Assembly: GCA_030745835.1 (NCBI GenBank)
Contig: JASLNU010000035.1
Span: 14,969-78,968, forward strand
Length of the DNA: 64,000 nt
Reading direction: 5' to 3'
From: GCA-2687515 sp002687515
GTDB taxonomy: Bacteria; Pseudomonadota; Alphaproteobacteria; Rhodospirillales; UBA2165
The notes under the pieces were generated by a model. That model ran no database searches. It saw nothing but the letters and a program-made list of their open reading frames with translations, and had not been told where the DNA came from. Below, piece after piece: positions 27,172-37,602 of the stretch. Positions within the stretch are counted from its first letter, which is position 1, and each line of letters starts with the position of its first letter. Both the position numbers and the translations under genes were made by a program.

Positions 27172-28530
27172 GTGGGCGCGCCTTTCACCATCGCCATCGT
27201 CGGCCGCCCGAATGTCGGCAAATCGACCCTTTTTAACCGGCTGGCCGGCAAAAAGCTGGCCATCGTCGACGATACGCCGGGCATCACCCGCGACCGGCGC
27301 CAGGGTCCGGGCCGGCTCGGCGATCTCGACCTCGAACTTATCGACACCGCCGGTTTCGAAGAGGCAAGCGGCGAAAGTCTGGAAGCGCGCATGCGCGAAC
27401 AAACCAATCGCGCGGTCAGGGACGCCGACCTGGTGCTGTTCCTGATCGATGCGCGCGCCGGCGTTACCCCGCTCGACCAGCATTTCGCCAATTGGCTGCG
27501 CGCCAAGGACACGCCGGTGCTGCTTCTCGCCAATAAGTGCGAGGGCCGGGCCGGCGAGCCGGGGCGGCTGGAAGCCTATCGCCTCGGCCTCGGCGAACCG
27601 ATCGCCTTTTCCGCCGAGCACGGCGACGGGCTGAGCGAGCTTTATAGCGCGATCCAGCCTTTCGCCGACGCGGCGGCCGAGGCACTGGCAGATATTGATG
27701 CCGCCGACGAAGACGGATCGGCGCCGATGCAGTTGGCCATCGTCGGCCGCCCCAATGTCGGCAAATCCACCCTCCTCAACCGATTGGTCGGCGAAGAGCG
27801 CATGCTCACCGGCCCCGAAGCCGGCATCACCCGCGACGCCATCGCCGTCGAATGGTCCTTCGAGGGCCGGCCGATCCGCTTGATCGACACCGCCGGGCTG
27901 CGCCGCCGGGCGCGCGTTTCCGACAAGGTCGAGCATCTTTCGGCGGAGGATTCGGCGCGCGCCATTCAGTACGCGCAGCTGGTCGTCCTGGTGCTCGACG
28001 GCGAGGTGATGCTCGAACGCCAGGACCTGACCATCGCCCGCCGGATTATCGATGAAGGCCGCGTCCTGGTCATCGCCGTCAATAAATGGGACGCGGTCAA
28101 GGACAAGAAGGCCAAGCGCCGCGATCTCGAAGACCGGCTTGAGAAATCGCTGCCGCAAATCCGCGGCGTTCCGGTGGTCACATTGTCGGCGCTGACCGGC
28201 AGGGGCCTGGACAAGCTGTTGCCGACCGCGTTCCGCTATTTCGACGTCTGGAACCGGCGCGTGCCAACCGCCCAGCTCAACCGCTGGCTCGAAGAGATGG
28301 AGCAGCGCCATCCGCCGCCCCTGGTGCAGGGCCGGCGCATCCGGCTCCGCTACATGACCCAGGCGAAAACCCGCCCGCCCACCTTCGTCTTGTTTTCCAG
28401 CCGCGGCACAGCGCTGCCGGAAGACTACCGCCGCTATCTGGTGAACGGTATCAGGGACAGCTTCGATCTGGCCGGCATTCCCTTGCGCCTCAATGTGCGT
28501 TCCGGCAAGAACCCTTATGCCGAGGAATGA
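27172..28530 (+). CDS. der: ribosome biogenesis GTPase Der
   Basis: Der (EngA) has two tandem GTPase domains and helps mature the 50S subunit. The 452-residue protein has G1 motifs GRPNVGKSTLFNRL (about residues 9-22) and GRPNVGKSTLLNRL (about 190-203), G3 DTAGFEE and DTAGLRRRARV, G4 NKCE and NKWD, and the C-terminal KH-like domain ending near SGKNPYAEE. The start is a GTG 13 bases after bamB. Normal length. Confidence 0.96.
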   Translation: MGAPFTIAIVGRPNVGKSTLFNRLAGKKLAIVDDTPGITRDRRQGPGRLGDLDLELIDTAGFEEASGESLEARMREQTNRAVRDADLVLFLIDARAGVTPLDQHFANWLRAKDTPVLLLANKCEGRAGEPGRLEAYRLGLGEPIAFSAEHGDGLSELYSAIQPFADAAAEALADIDAADEDGSAPMQLAIVGRPNVGKSTLLNRLVGEERMLTGPEAGITRDAIAVEWSFEGRPIRLIDTAGLRRRARVSDKVEHLSAEDSARAIQYAQLVVLVLDGEVMLERQDLTIARRIIDEGRVLVIAVNKWDAVKDKKAKRRDLEDRLEKSLPQIRGVPVVTLSALTGRGLDKLLPTAFRYFDVWNRRVPTAQLNRWLEEMEQRHPPPLVQGRRIRLRYMTQAKTRPPTFVLFSSRGTALPEDYRRYLVNGIRDSFDLAGIPLRLNVRSGKNPYAEE

Positions 28531-28830
28531 GCTGATCTCCCGTCAAATCAAATCTGAGATGGCGATCCTTCGATGCTCTTGAAAATAAAAGAAATAATTC
28601 GCCTCCGGTTACCTGCGACTTCCCTGGGGTAGCAACCGGGGTAGCGAAATGGCCATTTTCGGTTGCAGCCAGTCGCTCATCCAGTCCGCCCAAGATGCGG
28701 TTTTTTGTTCCCCGGTAAAGCCAGTTTGGCTATCATCAGGTCCGAATTTGGAAGTCATCCGGGGAATGTCGATTAACATGCCTGCAGTATCGCCGCTGAC
28801 TCGGATGAGAGCCGCAAGGGAGGCCCGGTC
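28531..28830. other. 300-base gap without recognised gene
   Basis: Between der and the hemerythrin gene no coding frame with family similarity was found. Short open frames on the minus strand are present but lack start signals and recognisable motifs. A small AGCCA/TGGCT hairpin lies near 28718-28733. GAGGCCCGGTC before 28831 is the likely ribosome-binding region of the next gene. Confidence 0.5.
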
Positions 28831-29277
28831 ATGGATCAGATCACATGGCACGACACCTATGCGTTGGGGTTTGAGCCGCTTGATGACGACCACCGCGGAT
28901 TATTCGATATCCTGAACAAGATCATCGTCGCGCTGCAAAGCGACGACTGGGAGACCTGCCGGCAATTGGCCAAGAATTTCGTCCTGGCGCTCCGCCGTCA
29001 CTACCCCCGGGAAGAACAGTTCCTGAATAAAATCGGCTACTCTAAGGTGGAGCAGCATGCCGTACACCACCGGCAAATGCTGGCGCGGGCCGAGAAATTC
29101 GTTGCCCAATTCGATAAAGCACCGGACCGCGATCTTTTGGAGCGGTCGCTGCAGGACATCATTTCTTCGCTGCTGGACGATGTCCGGGGCGGAGATTTAA
29201 ACTTCCGCACGGACCTGCTGGAGAAGGGACTCGACAAGGCGCTCGCCGAGCGGAGCCTGCAATCCATCTGGCTGTAA
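28831..29277 (+). CDS. bacteriohemerythrin-like protein
   Basis: A 148-residue single-domain hemerythrin that would bind O2, or sense it, through a diiron centre. The N-terminal ITWHDTYALGFEPLDDDHRGLF is typical; likely ligands are His21, His57, Glu61, His76 and His80. The usual C-terminal HxxxxD ligand pair reads DVRGGD (about residues 122-127), so the sixth histidine appears to be missing. It stands alone, with a long gap upstream and a REP-like element downstream. Confidence 0.85.
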   Translation: MDQITWHDTYALGFEPLDDDHRGLFDILNKIIVALQSDDWETCRQLAKNFVLALRRHYPREEQFLNKIGYSKVEQHAVHHRQMLARAEKFVAQFDKAPDRDLLERSLQDIISSLLDDVRGGDLNFRTDLLEKGLDKALAERSLQSIWL

Positions 29278-29294
29278 GGTGTTAGGTGCGGGGG

Positions 29295-29391
29295 TTCGAG
29301 ACAGACCTTCGATCCTCCTCAGGATGAGGTTGTTATATATATCAAAGACTTAGACCTCATGCTGAGGAGCGAGCGCGGCGAGCGTCTCGAA
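29295..29391. repeat. REP-like palindromic repeat (cctca-type)
   Basis: An inverted repeat with outer arms TTCGAGAC (29295-29302) and GTCTCGAA (29384-29391) and inner arms CCTCAGGATGAGG (29317-29329) and CCTCATGCTGAGG (29355-29367). This CCTCATnCTGAGGAG plus GTCTCGAA pattern is a very common dispersed intergenic repeat in alphaproteobacterial genomes. It lies between convergent genes and could help terminate both. Confidence 0.75.
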
Positions 29392-29429
29392 GTAGGAGAT
29401 CGGCGTTTTAAAGGTTTAACAGGGTCCTA

Positions 29430-30443
29430 TTAGGTGATGCCGAAGACGCTACGGGCGGTCAACTCGTAGAACTTCTCGGGATTCTTGACCTTGACGCCGG
29501 CCGCCTGATCGACCTGCTGCTTGCATTCCTCGTACGGGTAATCGACGGCGAACATGAGCCGATCCTCGCCGGCAACTTCCTCGACGAAACGCACCGCCGG
29601 GTCCCAGTTATGGCCGGAGCTGGACATCCAGATATTCTCGAGGAAATATTCGCTGGGCAGCCGCTTGGCTGTCCAGAACGGATAGGCGTCGGTGGCGTTG
29701 CGGCCGCGCGACGATATGCGGTCGAAACGGTCGAGCCAGAACGGCAAGCCTTCGCCCAGATGCCCGAGCACGACCCTCAAATTGGGAAAATCGTCAAATA
29801 CTCCGGAGACGATCATGCGCAACGCATGTACCGCGGTTTCGGTCTGAAACCCCCACATGGAGCCTTCCAGGTGGCGCTCGAACATGGGCGCCATCATCGC
29901 CGGCGCCGCCGGCCTGGGATGAATATAGAGGGGCGTGTCCAGCGCCTCGGCGGCCTCTAATATGGGCCGGTATGCGATGGCGTCGAGATATTCACCCTTG
30001 GTGTGGGAATTGATCATCACCCCCTTGAGCCCGAGCCCGAGGGCCCGCTCGATCTCCAGCGCCGCGGTTTTCGGCGCTAGCGGCTGGATGGCGGCGAGCC
30101 CGGCGAAGCGGGTGGGATGCGCCTTCACCGCCTCGGCCAGGATATCGTTGGCTTCCGCCGCCAGGGCGTTGCCGGTATCGGCATCGAACACCTGGACACC
30201 GGGCGAGGTGATGGCGATGAGCTGCATATCGATGCCGTTGGCGTCCATCTCACCGACGCGTATATCGCCAAGATCGACCAGCCGCTCGGCGACCTGTGCG
30301 CCCCAGCCCCGGTTGGTGTTAATCAGGCGGCCGAGATGCTGGATCATGCCGGGCTCCCCCGGCGCGCCATCGGCGATCATCGCGCGCCACGCATCGATCA
30401 ACGATTCTGTCGCAAAGGCTTCTTCTATGGCAATTTTTTTCAC
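29430..30443 (-). CDS. amidohydrolase 2 family protein, dihydroxybenzoate decarboxylase-like
   Basis: A 337-residue metal-dependent amidohydrolase (PF04909 type), similar in layout to gamma-resorcylate and 2,3-dihydroxybenzoate decarboxylases. Marks are the N-terminal IAIEEAFATESL (the usual HxH is replaced by EEAF, as in some of these decarboxylases), HPRPAAPAMM, LGHLGEGLPFWLDR and the metal Asp in FAVDYPYE. The GTG at 30443 follows GGGAGATC; an ATG 10 codons earlier is an alternative. It is the last of four genes on this strand (moxR, vwa, adh, this). An aromatic acid substrate is inferred. Confidence 0.8.
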   Translation of the reverse strand: MKKIAIEEAFATESLIDAWRAMIADGAPGEPGMIQHLGRLINTNRGWGAQVAERLVDLGDIRVGEMDANGIDMQLIAITSPGVQVFDADTGNALAAEANDILAEAVKAHPTRFAGLAAIQPLAPKTAALEIERALGLGLKGVMINSHTKGEYLDAIAYRPILEAAEALDTPLYIHPRPAAPAMMAPMFERHLEGSMWGFQTETAVHALRMIVSGVFDDFPNLRVVLGHLGEGLPFWLDRFDRISSRGRNATDAYPFWTAKRLPSEYFLENIWMSSSGHNWDPAVRFVEEVAGEDRLMFAVDYPYEECKQQVDQAAGVKVKNPEKFYELTARSVFGIT

Positions 30444-30561
30444 CTGCGATCTCCCTGTTCCGATGGCCCGCAAGGGCCAAGCTTTTATCGCTCGCGCAGC
30501 ATACCATATTCGCCGGCGTTGCCGCGAAATCGCCGGTAATTTCGGGCCCGCACGTTTCCCC

Positions 30562-31548
30562 TCAGCCGGTGGTCAAAACGGCGGCGCCGCGCAATTTCCC
30601 TTCGCGCAGCCGGGTCAGCGCTTCGTTGGCCTCGGCCAGCGGGAAGGTTTCGACCTCGGTCCGCACCGGCACGCTTGGCGCCAGGGCCAGGAATTCCTCG
30701 CCATCGGCGCGGGTCAGGTTGGCGACCGAGCGCAGCGTCCGTTCCCGCCACAAAAGTTCATACGGGAATGACGGTATGTCGCTCATATGGATGCCGGCGC
30801 AGACCACCGTGCCGGCCGGTGCGATGGCTTTCAGCGCCGCCGGCACCAAGGCGCCTACGGGAGCGAAGATGATCGCCGCGTCCAGTTCTTCCGGCGCTTC
30901 GGTTTCCGACGATCCGGCCCACGCCGCGCCTAACGTGCGCGCGAATTCCTGGCCGGCGTCGTCGCCGCTACGGGTGAAGGCGAACACCCGCCGCCCCTGA
31001 TAGCGGGCCACCTGAACGGCGATGTGCGCCGCCGCGCCGAAGCCATAAAGTCCGAGCCGCTCGCCGTCGCCCGCCATGCCAAGCGCCCGATAGCCGATCA
31101 GCCCGGCGCACAACAGCGGCGCCGCCTCGGCATCGCCATAAATATCGGAAATCGGAAAGCAATAGCGCTGATCGGCGATCGCGTAATCGGCATAGCCGCC
31201 GTCGATGGTGTAGCCGGTGAAGCGGGCGTTTTCGCACAAATTCTCGTGCCCGGCGCGGCAGAAGCGGCAGTCGCCGCAGGTGAAGCCGAGCCAGGGCACG
31301 CCGACGCGGTCGCCGATATTGTAACGTTCGACGTTGGCGCCCAATTCGGCCACGGCGCCGATGATTTCATGGCCGGGAACGATCGGCAGCTTGGGCTCGG
31401 TCAATTCGCCGTCGACAACATGCAGATCGGTGCGGCAGACGCCGCAGGCGCGGACCTCGATCAATATCTCTTCCGGCCCCGGCGCGCCCTTGGGCGTTTC
31501 GGCAAGGACCAGGGGCGAGCCCGGTTTTTCAAGCCTCATGGCGCGCAT
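30562..31548 (-). CDS. zinc-dependent alcohol dehydrogenase
   Basis: A 328-residue medium-chain dehydrogenase. The catalytic zinc site is set by ACGVCRTDLH (Cys about 37, plus His) and GHEIIGAV; the structural zinc cysteines are in CGDCRFCRAGHENLC (about residues 90-104). The Rossmann segment LGLYGFGAAAHIAVQVARY carries a GFGAAA variant of the GxGxxG motif. It resembles AdhA/AdhP-type enzymes acting on primary or aromatic alcohols. It lies between the VWA gene and the amidohydrolase, with 118 bases between it and the latter. Substrate not known. Confidence 0.88.
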   Translation of the reverse strand: MRAMRLEKPGSPLVLAETPKGAPGPEEILIEVRACGVCRTDLHVVDGELTEPKLPIVPGHEIIGAVAELGANVERYNIGDRVGVPWLGFTCGDCRFCRAGHENLCENARFTGYTIDGGYADYAIADQRYCFPISDIYGDAEAAPLLCAGLIGYRALGMAGDGERLGLYGFGAAAHIAVQVARYQGRRVFAFTRSGDDAGQEFARTLGAAWAGSSETEAPEELDAAIIFAPVGALVPAALKAIAPAGTVVCAGIHMSDIPSFPYELLWRERTLRSVANLTRADGEEFLALAPSVPVRTEVETFPLAEANEALTRLREGKLRGAAVLTTG

Positions 31549-31568
31549 CGGCTCTCCTTGGGCGCCGC

Positions 31569-32870
31569 TCAGGCCGCCTCGCTGCGCCAGCGGGCCATGC
31601 TTTCCAGGGCGCGCGGCTGCTCCGCCCCCAGCACCTCGGTCAATTCGCGCATGCTGGTCAGGTTGTGGATGGTGCGAAACTCGTCGACATGCGGCAGGAT
31701 GGCGCGGATACCCACCGATTTTGGCTCGAAGCCTTCATAGCGCAGCAGCGGATTGAGCCAAATCAGCCGCCGGCAGGATTTGTGCAACCGTTCCATTTCC
31801 AGGGCCAGGCCGGCCCCCTCGTCCCTGTCCAGGCCGTCCGAGATCAGCACCACCACGGCGCCCTGGGTCAGCACCCGGCGCGACCAGTCCATATTGAAGG
31901 CGCGCAAGCTGAGGCCGATGCGGGTGCCGCCGGACCAATCCTCGACCACATCGCCAACCTTTTCCAACGCCGCGTCGACATCCTTGTAGCGCAGATAGCG
32001 GGTGACGTTGGTCAGGCGGGTGCCGAACAGGAAGGTGTGCACCCGGTCGCGGTCGTTGGTGATGGCGTGCATGAAATGCAGCATCATGCGCGAATAGCGC
32101 TCCATCGAGCCCGATATATCGCAGATGATGACCAGCGGCGGATGCCGGGTCCGCCGCTTGCGCTTCATCAGCGGGATAAAGTCGCTGCCGGAACGCAGCG
32201 CCGCGCGCAAAGAGCGGCGCATATCGACGCGCGCCCCCGATGTATAGGCGCGGTAGCGGCGGGTCGGCACCTGCATGATGGGAAGGCGCATGCGCTGGAT
32301 CGCTTCCAGCGCATCGCGGATTTCGTCGGTCGACATTTTTTCGAAATCCTTGTCGCCGAGAACCTCGCCGGCGCTCCAGGTCAAGGCCGCATCGAAGGTG
32401 ATTTCCTCTTCCGCCTCCTCGCCCTCGCCGCCGTCCTGGCCGGGGTTCAAGGCCTCGGCCAGGCGCCGCGATATTTCCTCGGCGTCCTCTAGCGCCTGCG
32501 CGCCGCCGGCATCGGGCAGCATGATCTGCATCATCCGCTCCAGGATATCGGGGTTGCGCCAGAAGATATGAAAGGCCTGGTCGAACAGCTCGCGCTGGTC
32601 GCGCCGGTTGACGAAGACCGCATGCAGGGTCCAGTAAAAATCTTGGCGGCTGCCGAGCCCGACGGCCTGCACCGCGCGCAGGGCCTCGAGCACCTGGCCG
32701 GGGCCGATGGGCAGGCCGGCGCGGCGCAGCACGCGCCCGAAATGCATGATATTTTCGGTCAACAGCCCGCCCGGCCCACTTTTGTCCAATTCGGCCTCGT
32801 CCAATTCGGCCTTGTCCAATTCGGGCTCGCTCAGCGCCTGGGTCGGAGTTTCCTGGCCGGTGTCGCTCAT
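31569..32870 (-). CDS. VWA domain protein (CoxE-like)
   Basis: A 433-residue VWA-containing protein of the CoxE/YehP type. The C-terminal half has the MIDAS motif ICDISGSMERYSRM, followed by LFGTRLTNVTRYL and a VVLISDGLDRD strand. The N-terminus has a repetitive acidic run encoded by tandem aattcgg-rich sequence (DKAELDEAELDKS). Paired MoxR ATPase and VWA proteins act as chaperones that insert metal cofactors, as CoxD and CoxE do for CO dehydrogenase. It starts 24 bases after the MoxR gene. The Mo hydroxylase at 41.9-45.6 kb is a possible client, though about 9 kb away. Confidence 0.87.
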   Translation of the reverse strand: MSDTGQETPTQALSEPELDKAELDEAELDKSGPGGLLTENIMHFGRVLRRAGLPIGPGQVLEALRAVQAVGLGSRQDFYWTLHAVFVNRRDQRELFDQAFHIFWRNPDILERMMQIMLPDAGGAQALEDAEEISRRLAEALNPGQDGGEGEEAEEEITFDAALTWSAGEVLGDKDFEKMSTDEIRDALEAIQRMRLPIMQVPTRRYRAYTSGARVDMRRSLRAALRSGSDFIPLMKRKRRTRHPPLVIICDISGSMERYSRMMLHFMHAITNDRDRVHTFLFGTRLTNVTRYLRYKDVDAALEKVGDVVEDWSGGTRIGLSLRAFNMDWSRRVLTQGAVVVLISDGLDRDEGAGLALEMERLHKSCRRLIWLNPLLRYEGFEPKSVGIRAILPHVDEFRTIHNLTSMRELTEVLGAEQPRALESMARWRSEAA

Positions 32871-32894
32871 CTTCCCGTCAATCCTGGCCGGCCC

Positions 32895-33815
32895 TCAGGC
32901 GGCGCCGGCGGCGGCGATTTCCGACTTCACCTCGTTGAGGATGCGCATCGCCTCGCTGCCCTCGATCTTCTGGATATCGTCCTGGTATTTCAACAGCGTG
33001 CCGAGCGTGTCGTTGATCGTTTCCGGATCCAGCGACAGGCTGTCGAGCTGGGTCAGGGCGTGCGCCCAATCGATGGTTTCGGCGACGCCGGGCAGCTTAA
33101 AGAGATCCATCTCGCGCAGCTTGTGGACGAAGCCGACGACCTCCTGCGACAGGCTTTCGGCGGCCTCCGGCGCCTTGACTTTAAGGATTTCCGCTTCGCG
33201 CGCGGCACTCGGATAATCGACCCAATGGTAGAAACAGCGCCGCTTGAGGGCATCGTGAATCTCGCGCGTGCGGTTGGAGGTGATGATCACTATCGGCGGT
33301 GTTTCGGCGGCGATGGTGCCGAGCTCGGGGATGGTCACCTGGAAATCCGAAAGCACTTCCAGAAGATACGCCTCGAACGGCTCGTCGGTACGGTCCAATT
33401 CGTCGATCAGCAGCACCGGCGCGCCGGCGGTGTCGGGCTCCAGCGCCTGCAACAGTGGCCGCTTGATCAGGAAGGTATCGCTGAAGAGGTCCGATTCCAA
33501 AGTCTCGCGGTCACGGTCGCCGGCGGCTTCCGACATGCGGATTTCGACCATCTGGCGGGAATAATTCCATTCGTAGACGGCGGTGGTGACATCCAGCCCT
33601 TCGTAGCATTGCAGGCGCAGCAGTCGCCGCCCCAGGGTTTGCGCCAGCACCTTGCCGATCTCGGTCTTGCCGACGCCGGCCTCGCCTTCCAGGAACAGGG
33701 GCCGGCCGAGGCTCAACGACAGGTAAAGCGCCGTCGCCATGCTGCGGTTGGGCAGGTAGTCGCCGGAGCGGAGCAACTGTTCGGTTTCGTCCACCGAGGT
33801 GGGAATGGCGGTCAT
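32895..33815 (-). CDS. MoxR-family AAA+ ATPase (CoxD-like)
   Basis: A 306-residue AAA+ ATPase. Walker A is GEAGVGKTEIGK (about residues 40-51), Walker B LLIDELDRTDE, and sensor 1 VIITSNRTREIHDALKRRC. The MoxR group helps mature metal-containing enzymes together with a VWA protein, which follows directly here. It is the first gene of a minus-strand operon with vwa, adh and the amidohydrolase. A spacer of 230 bases divides it from the divergent TRAP genes. Confidence 0.9.
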   Translation of the reverse strand: MTAIPTSVDETEQLLRSGDYLPNRSMATALYLSLSLGRPLFLEGEAGVGKTEIGKVLAQTLGRRLLRLQCYEGLDVTTAVYEWNYSRQMVEIRMSEAAGDRDRETLESDLFSDTFLIKRPLLQALEPDTAGAPVLLIDELDRTDEPFEAYLLEVLSDFQVTIPELGTIAAETPPIVIITSNRTREIHDALKRRCFYHWVDYPSAAREAEILKVKAPEAAESLSQEVVGFVHKLREMDLFKLPGVAETIDWAHALTQLDSLSLDPETINDTLGTLLKYQDDIQKIEGSEAMRILNEVKSEIAAAGAA

Positions 33816-34045
33816 CGGGACTTGGTTCCTCTGCTTAAGGGCCTAAGGGATTGACGGCAAAGCATAGAAAACACCAACCCTACTGTCCATGCCCCGCGCG
33901 CACCGCCCTTTGGCAACGTGCGGGCCGGCGGTGCCGGGTCCGCATTTTTCGGACCATATAGGGCTAGGAGGATGGCCAAAATCACCGAATTGACTTATGT
34001 TCGACGGATTCGTGAAATCGTATTGGATAACTGGGAGGATATACA

Positions 34046-35080
34046 ATGCATAGATTTAGCAAACAGGTAGCGCACGGGCTCGCCGCCGGGGCCATGGTTG
34101 GCGCCGCGCTCGCCTTCACCGGCGTGGCCGGCTCGGGCACCGCGGCGGCGGCCGGAAAAGATTTGAAAATGGCCTTTTTCCCGAGCCCCAGGCATCCGCT
34201 CTGGGGCAAGATGATGATGCCCTGGGCCAAGGATCTCGAGAAGGCCAATCCGAACATCAAGGTCAAGGGCTTTCCCGGCAGCCAGATCGGCGGCAGCCCG
34301 CCGGGCGCCTTCAAGCGCGTGATCAACGGCATCTCCGATATCGAACTGCATCTGCCGGGCTATACCTCGACCGTGTTCCCGCGCACCCTGGTCATGGAAA
34401 TCCCGTTGCAGCACGCCTCGCCGACGGCGGCAACGCGGGCCTTTTGGCGCATTTACGACAAGCATATCGCGTCCGAATATAAACGGGTGAAGCTGCTTGC
34501 CGCCTTCGCCACCGACGTGCCGGCGGTGATGACCAACAAGATCGTGCGGACGCCGTCGGACCTCAAGGGCATGAAGCTGCGCACGCCGTCGCGCAACCAG
34601 GCCGCGATCATCAAGGGCCTCGGCGCGATCCCGGTCGCCATGCCGATGACCCAAACCTACAGCGGCATTCAAAAAGGCGTGGTCGACGGCGCCATCGTCG
34701 GCATTTCGGTCGTCAACAGCTTCAAGATCGGTGAGGTCGCGGACAAGTACATCGTCGATCTTCCGTTCGGTTATTCGCCGATCATTATCGCCATGAACAG
34801 GAAGGCATATGACGGACTGTCCAAGGGCGAGCGCGCCTATATCGACGCCAACAGCGGTTTGAAATACAGCCTGGTCGGCGGCACCAGTTACGAGCGCGCG
34901 CGCATAGGCGCCTTGAAGACCATCGAAAAACGCAAGAATACGAGCGTCACGACGGTCACCGCGGACGAGCGCAAGAAATGGGTCGCCAAACTTGAGGGCG
35001 TCGTCGCGGGCTGGGTCGCCGAATTCGAGAAACAGGGACTGCCCTACCGGCAGATCTTGAACGACTATTTGAAAAAATAG
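34046..35080 (+). CDS. dctP: TRAP transporter solute-binding protein (DctP family)
   Basis: Periplasmic binding protein of a tripartite ATP-independent transporter, 344 residues with a signal peptide ending near AAAA-GKDLK (about residue 36). The DctP fold is recognised by KIVRTPSDLKGMKLRTPSR and MPMTQTYSGIQKGVVDGAI (the conserved arginine at about residue 182 that binds the substrate carboxylate). GGGAGGATAT precedes the ATG. With dctQ and dctM it forms a complete uptake system for an organic acid. The ligand is unknown, but an aromatic or sugar acid would fit the neighbours. Confidence 0.93.
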   Translation: MHRFSKQVAHGLAAGAMVGAALAFTGVAGSGTAAAAGKDLKMAFFPSPRHPLWGKMMMPWAKDLEKANPNIKVKGFPGSQIGGSPPGAFKRVINGISDIELHLPGYTSTVFPRTLVMEIPLQHASPTAATRAFWRIYDKHIASEYKRVKLLAAFATDVPAVMTNKIVRTPSDLKGMKLRTPSRNQAAIIKGLGAIPVAMPMTQTYSGIQKGVVDGAIVGISVVNSFKIGEVADKYIVDLPFGYSPIIIAMNRKAYDGLSKGERAYIDANSGLKYSLVGGTSYERARIGALKTIEKRKNTSVTTVTADERKKWVAKLEGVVAGWVAEFEKQGLPYRQILNDYLKK

Positions 35081-35086
35081 GAATTG

Positions 35087-35581
35087 GTGACCCGGGAAGA
35101 CTCCAGGATCGCCCGCGCCACGGGCGTGGTCGTGACCGCCATGGCTTATGCCGCCGGCGCCGTTCTATTGGTGCTGATGGTGGTCACCACCGCCGACGTG
35201 GTCGGGCGCTATTTTTTCAACGAGCCCTTGACCGGGGTTTTCGATCTCACCCATTTCGCGGTGCTGATCATGGTCTTTTTAGGCCTGGCCTATTGCGGCT
35301 ACAAGGGCGGCCACGTGGCGATCGAGCTTCTCTACGACAAACTCGCCCGCCCGGTCGCCAAGGTTCTCGACAGGCTGGTCAACGCCGTCGGCGCGGCGCT
35401 TTTCCTGACCATCGCCTGGCGCTCGATCATTCAATCGATCGACGTGATGGAATTCGGCGAAGCCTCGCAGCTTCTGCTCATCCCCTATTACCCTTTTTAT
35501 TGGCTGGTGGCGTTCGGATGCGTCGCCTTCGCCCTGGTAATGATTTTGCATATCTTTATTCCGGAGCCGCGGGCGGACTGA
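35087..35581 (+). CDS. dctQ: TRAP transporter small permease
   Basis: Four-helix small membrane subunit that links the binding protein to the large permease. The 164-residue protein has the DctQ motif DVVGRYFFNEPLTGVFDLTHF and LGLAYCGYKGGHVAIELL. The start is ambiguous: a GTG at 35087 or a TTG at 35084, both 3 to 6 bases after the dctP stop, with poor ribosome-binding sites. It is followed by dctM after 4 bases. Confidence 0.9.
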   Translation: MTREDSRIARATGVVVTAMAYAAGAVLLVLMVVTTADVVGRYFFNEPLTGVFDLTHFAVLIMVFLGLAYCGYKGGHVAIELLYDKLARPVAKVLDRLVNAVGAALFLTIAWRSIIQSIDVMEFGEASQLLLIPYYPFYWLVAFGCVAFALVMILHIFIPEPRAD

Positions 35582-35585
35582 TCCC

Positions 35586-36890
<1,305 letters not shown>

Positions 36891-36894
36891 CGCA

Positions 36895-37497
36895 TTATCC
36901 GGCCAGATCACGGTACGGCCGATGGGTATAATATTTCGGCCGCGTGTCGATGCGGACGTGCAGCCAGGCGATGCCGAGGCCGCTGGTGCTCAGCCATGAG
37001 GGGCGGTCGGAAAGCTGTTCCGAGAGCCTTTCGCCGATGGTGCGCCAGAAGGCGTGTTGCAGCGCCATCGGCGCGCTACGGGCAAAAGCGGCCAGGTGCG
37101 GATGTGCCAATTGCGGATAGGCGAGCGGCGGTCCCGGCGCGATCAGGAGCGCGTCACGTCCGAGGTTCCAGAAGGCCGCAATGCCCGCCGCGCCGTCCCT
37201 CATAAAATGTTCCGAAAACGCAGTCGTGTCGGGGCGCATGGCGGCCAGGGCCGGGCTGTCGGCAATGATGAATTCAAATTGGCGCGCCAGCGTCGCCTTT
37301 GTGACCGGCGGCGTTTCCCAGAAATAGGCGTCATAGGGCGCATCGGCCAGGAGGGTGACGAAAAAGCTGCGGAAATCCTCGTCGCCGCGCCAGCCTTCCA
37401 CCGCCTCGCCATAACTCAGCGCTTCACCGTCGCCGAGCACGATCACCCGGCGGACGCGGCCGTGCTCCAGTTCCTCGATCCGCGTGACCCAATTCAT
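36895..37497 (-). CDS. conserved protein of unknown function
   Basis: The start at 37497 gives a 200-residue soluble protein beginning MNWVTRIEELEHGRVRRVIV. Marks are LLADAPYDAYFWETPPV, FEFIIADSPALA and a DTTAFSEHF segment followed by FWNLGRDALLIAPGP. I recognise it as a conserved bacterial family but cannot name it with certainty, and no catalytic motif is evident. It is convergent with dctM (4 bases apart) and divergent from the methyltransferase gene (105 bases apart). The open frame extends upstream to 37602 but without similarity. Confidence 0.75.
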   Translation of the reverse strand: MNWVTRIEELEHGRVRRVIVLGDGEALSYGEAVEGWRGDEDFRSFFVTLLADAPYDAYFWETPPVTKATLARQFEFIIADSPALAAMRPDTTAFSEHFMRDGAAGIAAFWNLGRDALLIAPGPPLAYPQLAHPHLAAFARSAPMALQHAFWRTIGERLSEQLSDRPSWLSTSGLGIAWLHVRIDTRPKYYTHRPYRDLAG

Positions 37498-37602
37498 AGG
37501 GGCCAGACTATAGCGTGCGATAGCGCCTGAGCATATGCACGTGCTTGCATGCGGCGCATCGGATATCATCCGTCCCGAAGCAATTCGGAGAGGAAGTAAC
37601 AA

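Noticed and set aside
28555..28700. Integrase or phage remnant before the hemerythrin gene
   Set aside because: Short open frames there have no recombinase motif and no adjacent tRNA or attachment repeat.
29285..29305. Possible tRNA T arm (gggttcgagac)
   Set aside because: It belongs to the REP-like palindrome, and no cloverleaf can be built.
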